Assembly (NCBI GenBank): GCA_903926935.1
Contig: CAIYLB010000108.1
Span: 1-36,914 of the forward strand
Reading direction: 5' to 3'
Length of the DNA: 36,914 nucleotides
DNA from: an uncultured Pseudomonadota bacterium
GTDB lineage: Bacteria; Pseudomonadota; Gammaproteobacteria; Burkholderiales; Methylophilaceae
Numbering within the stretch: position 1 is the first letter of the stretch; each line of letters begins with the position of its first letter. The notes under the pieces were generated by a model. It saw nothing but the letters and a program-made list of their open reading frames with translations, did no database searches and was not told the origin of the DNA. Shown piece after piece: positions 32,403 through 36,914 of the stretch. Both the position numbers and the translations under genes were made by a program.

Positions 32403-33083
32403 ATGTTATTGCGCGTACCTCAAGTATTAAATGCCGATGAGCTTAAGCAGATGCGGTTGCTTATGGCAAAGGCTGAGTGGGTCGATGGTAAAGTAACTGC
32501 TGGCACACAATCTGCTCAGGTTAAACGTAATATTCAATTACCTGAATCGTCACTAGAGGCCGAAGCCGCAAGGAAAATTGTGCTTACAGCACTTAGCCGC
32601 AATGCGCTATTTTTTTCTGCCGCGCTACCTAAAAAAATCTATCCGCCACTATTTAATCAATACCGTGATGGTATGGATTTTGGCGCACATATTGATAATG
32701 CGGTACGCACGCATGCCTTGACAGGTTTGCATGTACGTACCGATATTTCATGCACTTTATTTCTGGCGGATCCTGATAGTTATGATGGCGGTGAATTAGT
32801 GGTGGAAGATACTTATGGACAGCAAATGGTGAAATTACCTGCTGGCGACATGGTCCTTTACCCTGGCACCAGCTTGCATCATGTCAGGCCAGTTACCCGT
32901 GGCGCTAGGTTGGCTAGCTTTTTTTGGCTGCAAAGTATGATACGAGATGATGCACAAAGAACGCTGTTATTTGATATGGATGCTGCCATTGTGACGTTGC
33001 GTCAGGAGGTGGGGGACAATGCGGCGGTCATTCGACTCACTGGCAATTACCATAATCTTATCCGTATGTGGGCGGATACCTAA
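32403..33083 (+). CDS. piuC: Fe(II)/2-oxoglutarate dioxygenase, PiuC/YbiX type
   Basis: A 226-residue PKHD-type hydroxylase. The catalytic triad is seen in FGAHIDNAV (H96-x-D98) and [16 protein letters not shown] (His at about 158-159, Arg at 168). The PKHD-like QVKRN(20s), [18 protein letters not shown] and [29 protein letters not shown] segments fit the PiuC/YbiX family. These genes sit beside siderophore receptors (piuA/fiu); the substrate is not known. It follows the receptor by 22 bases, so it is the last gene of the Fur-controlled operon. Confidence 0.92.
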   Translation: MLLRVPQVLNADELKQMRLLMAKAEWVDGKVTAGTQSAQVKRNIQLPESSLEAEAARKIVLTALSRNALFFSAALPKKIYPPLFNQYRDGMDFGAHIDNAVRTHALTGLHVRTDISCTLFLADPDSYDGGELVVEDTYGQQMVKLPAGDMVLYPGTSLHHVRPVTRGARLASFFWLQSMIRDDAQRTLLFDMDAAIVTLRQEVGDNAAVIRLTGNYHNLIRMWADT

Positions 33084-33172
33084 GCATTAGTCTGCAAGAT
33101 TGCGTATGCCATAAGATAAATTTTCGTATCAGTTAACCGCATGGCCAAGGCAAGCAATGTAACAGAGAATAC

Positions 33173-33604
33173 TTAGCTTTTAATATAGCTCTCTAATTGT
33201 TTAATCAGCTCTTGCTGATATGCCATAGTTTCTTTCACTAAATCGCCAATAGAAAGCATGCCCAGCACTTTTTCATTGTCTACCACCGGCAAGTGGCGAA
33301 TACGTTTTTCAGACATTAGCGACATGGCATGTTCTACATTATCACTCGGTTTAGCTGATAACACCTTATCTGTCATCACTTCACTAACCTGTGTGGTTTT
33401 TGAAGACCTTCCTTTAAGAATAACCTCGCGGGCATAGTCGCGCTCAGAAAAAATACCGACTAATTTCTCGCCATCGATGACCAGTAATGCGCCAATCTTA
33501 TATTCAGCCAAAATGACTAATGCATCAAACACCGGTCTATCTTTGGCAATTGAAATTACTTCTTTATATTTTTTACTATCTAGTAATTGCTGTAAGGTTT
33601 TCAT
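33173..33604 (-). CDS. CBS-domain pair protein
   Basis: A 143-residue soluble protein made of two CBS repeats: residues about 8-65 (VFDALVILAEYKIGALLVIDGEKLVGIFSERDYAREVILKG) and 75-130 (VMTDKVLSAKPSDNVEHAMSLMSEKRIRHLPVVDNEKVLGMLSIGDLVKE). The pair probably binds an adenosine nucleotide as an energy or redox sensor. Strong ribosome site GAGGTGAT just before the ATG. Promoter candidate on the minus strand: TTGGCG (33664-33669), 16 bases, TATATT (33642-33647). Partner protein unknown. Confidence 0.9.
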   Translation of the reverse strand: MKTLQQLLDSKKYKEVISIAKDRPVFDALVILAEYKIGALLVIDGEKLVGIFSERDYAREVILKGRSSKTTQVSEVMTDKVLSAKPSDNVEHAMSLMSEKRIRHLPVVDNEKVLGMLSIGDLVKETMAYQQELIKQLESYIKS

Positions 33605-33697
33605 ATCACCTCGTTATTGGGTTGGTGGATCAACAATATTAAATATACACCAATTAATATTTTCGCCAATATCTAGTCAACAAATTAAGTAAATCTA

Positions 33698-33739
33698 TTG
33701 ACATAGTTAGCCAGCTAATTATAATGATGCTAACTATGT
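33698..33739 (+). promoter_or_regulatory. MarR-gene promoter with overlapping operator
   Basis: TTGACA (33698-33703), 16 bases, TATAAT (33720-33725): a full consensus promoter. It is flanked by an 11-base perfect inverted repeat, ACATAGTTAGC (33701-33711) and GCTAACTATGT (33729-33739), and contains a second smaller one, TTAGC-CA-GCTAA (33707-33718). A dimeric MarR-type repressor binding here would shut off its own promoter. Binding is inference. Confidence 0.8.
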
Positions 33740-34239
33740 TGCAATTAAAAGATCTTCCTACACCTGAAGTGCTAGACCAATTTGCTGAACGCTATCCAGA
33801 TGCGGATGTGACGGCAGTGGCTGGTTTTCTACACTTATTAAGTGTCGCTACCGATTTGTCAGTAGCGCTGGATACTTGTTTGAGTAAGCATGGCTTATTG
33901 CAAGGTCGCTGGTGGGTGTTAATTCTGCTGATGCGTGAACAAACGAAAACTTCTACACCATCAAGTTTGGCGGACAAGTCTGGCGTTTCACGCGCCACCA
34001 TGACCGGTTTGCTAGATGGTTTAGCGCAAAATTGTTTGGTAGAACGAGTGTTTGCCAAAGAAGATAGGCGCAGTGTGTTAATACACTTAACGGAGGCGGG
34101 TCAGACTAAGCTTGATGCGGTAATGCCTGATTATTACCGTCGCGTCAGAAATTGCATGCAGGCCTTAAATGAAGAGCAGCGCACACAATTGCAGTTGATA
34201 TTAGGATTGATCAGATCAGGCATTCCAGCACTTGTTTAA
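33736..34239 (+). CDS. MarR-family transcriptional regulator
   Basis: A 167-residue regulator (171 if started at 33724). Winged helix about 60-130: ADKSGVSRATMTGLLDGLAQNCLVERVFAKEDRRSVLIHLTEAG, the classic MarR pattern with the DRR wing. ATGs at 33724 and 33727 lie inside or right after the promoter -10 box, so a transcript starting near 33732 could not include them; the first usable ATG is 33736, giving a leader of only about 4 bases. The downstream NTF2-like and EamA permease genes run in the same direction and are the natural regulon. The ligand is unknown. Confidence 0.85.
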   Translation: MLQLKDLPTPEVLDQFAERYPDADVTAVAGFLHLLSVATDLSVALDTCLSKHGLLQGRWWVLILLMREQTKTSTPSSLADKSGVSRATMTGLLDGLAQNCLVERVFAKEDRRSVLIHLTEAGQTKLDAVMPDYYRRVRNCMQALNEEQRTQLQLILGLIRSGIPALV

Positions 34240-34308
34240 TTTTCACTAATTAAGCTTTGCAGTAATACATACAATTTTTTTAATATTTAATCAAAGAGAG
34301 TCTAAAAA

Positions 34309-34686
34309 ATGACAGTTATTAAAACGCAAATCGCAGCGATCAATGCTGCGTTCGATCAAGCATTTAACGCTAAGGATGCAGAAAAAATTGCTCAGCTTTA
34401 TGATGTAAACGCAGTAGTAATGCCAGCACCTGCCGGTGCGCCAGTGCTCGGTGTTGCCGCAATTCAAACATTTTTTGCCGGCTTAATTAGTGCAGGCGTG
34501 ATTGAGCACCAATTGACGCTAGCCGATGCGGTAGAAGATGGCAACATTGCATATCAACGTGGTAATTGGGCTGGCGCCATGATCGATGAAAGCGGTGTAA
34601 AACAAACTTTTGGTGGTAACGTACATCTTGTTTACCGTAAACAAGCGGATGGCGGTTGGAAAGCGGTTACGCATATTTGGAACTAA
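34309..34686 (+). CDS. SnoaL/DUF4440-type NTF2-like protein
   Basis: A 125-residue protein with the cone-shaped NTF2-like fold pattern: INAAFDQAFNAKDAEKIAQLYDVNAVVMPAPAGAPVLGVAAIQTFFAGL, then AYQRGNWAG and HLVYRKQADGGWKAVTHIWN. The family includes ketosteroid-isomerase-like enzymes and small binding proteins; no catalytic assignment is possible. AAAGAGAG is upstream of the ATG. It sits between the MarR regulator and a drug/metabolite permease. Confidence 0.85.
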   Translation: MTVIKTQIAAINAAFDQAFNAKDAEKIAQLYDVNAVVMPAPAGAPVLGVAAIQTFFAGLISAGVIEHQLTLADAVEDGNIAYQRGNWAGAMIDESGVKQTFGGNVHLVYRKQADGGWKAVTHIWN

Positions 34687-34783
34687 GCCGCCAACAACGC
34701 TGATTTGATGAATGCAAAAACCTAACCCAAAATCCAGGCTAAAACCCAGTCTAACCCCTAGGTCAAGTGACGGAAAAAACACC

Positions 34784-35677
34784 ATGCGAGCGTTTGCTGC
34801 ATTAATGGTGCTGACTGTTATCTGGGGATATAACTGGGTGGTGATGAAAAGTGCATTGCAATACGCTGGCGTATTTCAATTTATTGCCTTGCGCATCGGT
34901 ATCGGCGCTATTTGTTTGTTTTTGATTGTTTTATTTCTACGCAAGCCTTTTAAAATCAAATATATTGGTACTTTAATCTTATTGGGCTTACTTCAATCTG
35001 CTGGTTTTACCGGGCTACTTATGTGGGCATTGGTGGAAGGTGGTGCCGGAAAAACCTCGGTACTCACTTACACCATGCCCTTTTGGGTAATGCTACTGGC
35101 ATGGCCATTACTCGGTGAAAAAATCAGCGGCTTGCAATGGCCTGCAGCCATTCTTTCAGCGATGGGTGTGCTGTTTATCCTAGATCCCTTACATCTAGGT
35201 ACCGATGGTTTTAGCATGTTGCTCGGTGTGCTATCCGGCGTCAGTTGGGCGATGTCGGTCATCGTGGCCAAGAAATTACATCAGCGTGCACCAGAGTTGG
35301 ATTTACTGACACTCACCGCCTGGCAAATGTTATTTGGTGCTATTCCTATCGTCATTGCTTCCGTGCTGATTCCAGCACCGGCGATTCAATGGACACCCTA
35401 TTTTATTGGCGCGGTTATTTTTAATGCGGTATTTTGTAATGCTATCGCCTGGTTGTTGTGGCTTTATGCATTGCAACGATTAAGCGCTGGCATTGCAAGC
35501 ATGGCAAGCTTATTAACACCAGTTATCGCCGTTGTGGCAGCTTGGATACAACTTAATGAAGTGCCAAATAATACCGAATTGATCGGAATGCTGCTGATTT
35601 TAATGTCATTAGTCATAATCTCTATTATCAGTATGCGTAAACATACGACCATAGATTCTGCAATGGGCCAGGATTAA
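34784..35677 (+). CDS. EamA/DMT-family permease
   Basis: A 297-residue membrane protein with about ten hydrophobic segments and two EamA halves; the second half starts near ALSGVSWAMSVIVAKKLH. First helix: ALMVLTVIWGYNWVVMKSAL. The DMT family moves metabolites, amino acids or drugs across the inner membrane; the cargo is unknown. ATG 34784 fits the family start and has GGA about 10 bases upstream, whereas ATG 34712 has no site and adds a basic 24-residue tail. It is likely under the MarR regulator. Confidence 0.9.
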   Translation: MRAFAALMVLTVIWGYNWVVMKSALQYAGVFQFIALRIGIGAICLFLIVLFLRKPFKIKYIGTLILLGLLQSAGFTGLLMWALVEGGAGKTSVLTYTMPFWVMLLAWPLLGEKISGLQWPAAILSAMGVLFILDPLHLGTDGFSMLLGVLSGVSWAMSVIVAKKLHQRAPELDLLTLTAWQMLFGAIPIVIASVLIPAPAIQWTPYFIGAVIFNAVFCNAIAWLLWLYALQRLSAGIASMASLLTPVIAVVAAWIQLNEVPNNTELIGMLLILMSLVIISIISMRKHTTIDSAMGQD

Positions 35678-35728
35678 TTACATCTAACGGTAATAACAAA
35701 CCACTTGCGCCTTGCCGTAACTGTAAAC

Positions 35729-35756
35729 TTGAGTTTTTACACATGCCCAATATGAT
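35729..35756 (+). promoter_or_regulatory. Promoter of the yebC-ruvC operon
   Basis: TTGAGT (35729-35734), 16 bases, TATGAT (35751-35756), about 40 bases before yebC. AAGGA follows just before the ATG. Confidence 0.6.
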
Positions 35757-35796
35757 AAAATGGCTTAATATGTAATAAACCAATCAAGGAAATAGT

Positions 35797-36522
35797 ATGG
35801 CAGGTCATAGTAAATGGGCAAATATCCAGCACCGCAAGGGTCGTCAAGACGCAAAACGCGGAAAAATTTTCACCAAAATCATTAAAGAAATCACGGTCGC
35901 AGCACGAATGAGCGGCGGCGATGTGACCATGAATCCACGCTTGCGCGCGGCTGTGGCTGAAGCTAAAGAAGAAAATATGCCTGCGGACAATATTATCCGT
36001 GCCATTAAAAAAGGCACGGGTGAGCTTGAAGGTGTGAACTACGAAGAAATTCGCTACGAAGGCTATGGTATTAATGGAGCCGCTATTATTATTGACTGCT
36101 TAACTGACAATAAGCAGCGCGCAGTGGCCGATGTCCGTCATGCGCTCACTAAGTTTGGCGGAAATTTAGGCACCGACGGTTCTGTGGCCTTTATGTTCAA
36201 ACATTGCGGCAGCTTAATTTATGAGCCAGGCACCGATGAAGATAAGGTGATGGAAATTGCACTTGATGCGGGTGCAGAAGATGTGGTGACGGATGAAGAC
36301 GGCAGCATTGAAGTGATAACACCGCCAAATGAATTTTTGACGATAAAAGAAGCGATGGAAGCGGCTGGTTTAAAAGCAGTTCTGGCTGAAGTGACCATGA
36401 AGCCTAGTATTGAAACAGTGTTTACTGGCGACGATGCGCTAAAAATGCAAAAAATCTTAGATGCATTAGAAGATTTAGATGACGTGCAGGATGTCTACAC
36501 CACGGCGGTTATCGAAGAGTAA
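35797..36522 (+). CDS. yebC: YebC/PmpR-family protein
   Basis: A 241-residue protein with the invariant N-terminus [27 protein letters not shown] and the later [26 protein letters not shown] and [14 protein letters not shown] segments. Bacterial YebC proteins are annotated as transcription regulators and also act in translation, helping ribosomes through proline stretches (known for the family). It precedes ruvC, a common arrangement. Confidence 0.95.
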   Translation: MAGHSKWANIQHRKGRQDAKRGKIFTKIIKEITVAARMSGGDVTMNPRLRAAVAEAKEENMPADNIIRAIKKGTGELEGVNYEEIRYEGYGINGAAIIIDCLTDNKQRAVADVRHALTKFGGNLGTDGSVAFMFKHCGSLIYEPGTDEDKVMEIALDAGAEDVVTDEDGSIEVITPPNEFLTIKEAMEAAGLKAVLAEVTMKPSIETVFTGDDALKMQKILDALEDLDDVQDVYTTAVIEE

Positions 36523-36533
36523 TGACAAGATAA

Positions 36534-36914
36534 GTGGCCATTACTGCAATCATCACGCCGGCGATTAGAATCCTAGGCATCGACCCCGGCCTACGTATTA
36601 CTGGTTTTGGTGTTATTGAAAAAATAGGTGAAAAAATCACCTATATTGCTAGTGGTACGATTAAAACGGCGAGTGGTAAAAAAAATGTAATTGAAGGCGA
36701 AGATGATCGAGAAGAATTGCCCGCGCGCTTAAAAATTATATTGGATGGGCTATTTGAAGTGATTGACACTTATCAGCCCAACCAAGTGGCGATTGAAAAA
36801 ATATTTGTCAATGTGAATCCGCAATCGACACTGTTATTAGGCCAAGCCCGTGGTGCAGCAATTAGTGCTGCGGTTATTCGCAATTTAAGTGTCGCAGAAT
36901 ATACGGCATTACAG
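36534..36914 (+). CDS. ruvC: Holliday junction endodeoxyribonuclease RuvC (partial, 3' end cut)
   Basis: The first 127 codons of ruvC. GILGID-type start [18 protein letters not shown] holds the first catalytic Asp; [26 protein letters not shown] carries the second acidic residue (the E of IEKIF) and the DNA-contacting helix. RuvC cuts Holliday junctions with RuvAB. The start is GTG at 36534, directly after an in-frame TAA, so nothing earlier is possible; the ten residues ahead of RILGID are an extension over the usual start. The reading frame continues past the window end. Confidence 0.93.
   Translation, partial: MAITAIITPAIRILGIDPGLRITGFGVIEKIGEKITYIASGTIKTASGKKNVIEGEDDREELPARLKIILDGLFEVIDTYQPNQVAIEKIFVNVNPQSTLLLGQARGAAISAAVIRNLSVAEYTALQ

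Noticed and set aside
1-36914. CRISPR arrays, tRNA or rRNA genes, insertion sequences, integrases
   Set aside because: No regularly spaced repeats, no cloverleaf or ribosomal signature and no transposase or integrase motif were found on reading both strands by eye; a dedicated search could still find a degenerate remnant.

Overview
The window looks like chromosome from a methylotrophic betaproteobacterium, most likely of the Methylophilaceae (Methylotenera/Methylophilus type). The pointers are a stand-alone pqqA gene, a fused SoxYZ-like carrier of the kind linked to quinoprotein dehydrogenases, a PQQ-type sugar dehydrogenase, the order fmdB-DUF502-aspS, and a proteobacterial pair of cyanophycin synthetase genes. 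The taxonomic call is inference from gene content; no search was run. Apart from one toxin-antitoxin pair there is no transposase, phage gene, CRISPR array, tRNA or rRNA that I can see.

Layout. 1-240: end of a porin gene and its terminator. 303-2020: an ATP-grasp protein and a 2-oxoglutarate/Fe(II) oxygenase of unknown function. 2109-3192: a small lipoprotein, then on the minus strand a ParD-like/RelE-like toxin-antitoxin operon with a small basic protein behind it. 3466-7259: a stress and envelope group (CsbD, a second CsbD-like protein, a ferritin-like protein, a DUF1269 membrane protein, a sorbosone-dehydrogenase-like lipoprotein, PagP). 7342-12106 (minus): a tightly overlapping hybrid histidine kinase, PAS response regulator and Crp/Fnr regulator. 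12461-20241: a cyanophycin locus, with an ABC transporter and DUF1854 protein transcribed divergently from cphA' and cphA. 20419-27318: mostly housekeeping (fmdB, DUF502, aspS, apt, VOC protein, SoxYZ-like carrier, yjbQ, trhP). 27425-27496 (minus): pqqA. 27739-33083: a Fur-controlled iron-uptake operon (hemP, tonB, exbB, exbD, siderophore receptor, PiuC-type dioxygenase). 33173-36914: CBS protein, a MarR regulator with an operator-overlapped promoter, an NTF2-like protein, an EamA permease, yebC and the start of ruvC.

How it fits together. Three themes recur. The first is PQQ: precursor peptide, a PQQ-type dehydrogenase and a quinoprotein-associated carrier all lie here, but pqqBCDE do not. 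The second is iron: a consensus promoter buried in a perfect 25-base Fur palindrome drives a receptor plus its own TonB-ExbBD motor, and a ferritin-like protein lies elsewhere. The third is nitrogen storage: CphA keeps both ligase centres, while CphA' has lost the Mur-type P-loop and the Mur C-terminal domain, so the two probably divide labour.

The points most worth following are the CphA' degeneration with its zinc-ribbon ABC transporter and DUF1854 partner, the isolated pqqA, the ATP-grasp/oxygenase pair, and two promoters (hemP and marR) that predict leaderless or nearly leaderless mRNAs.
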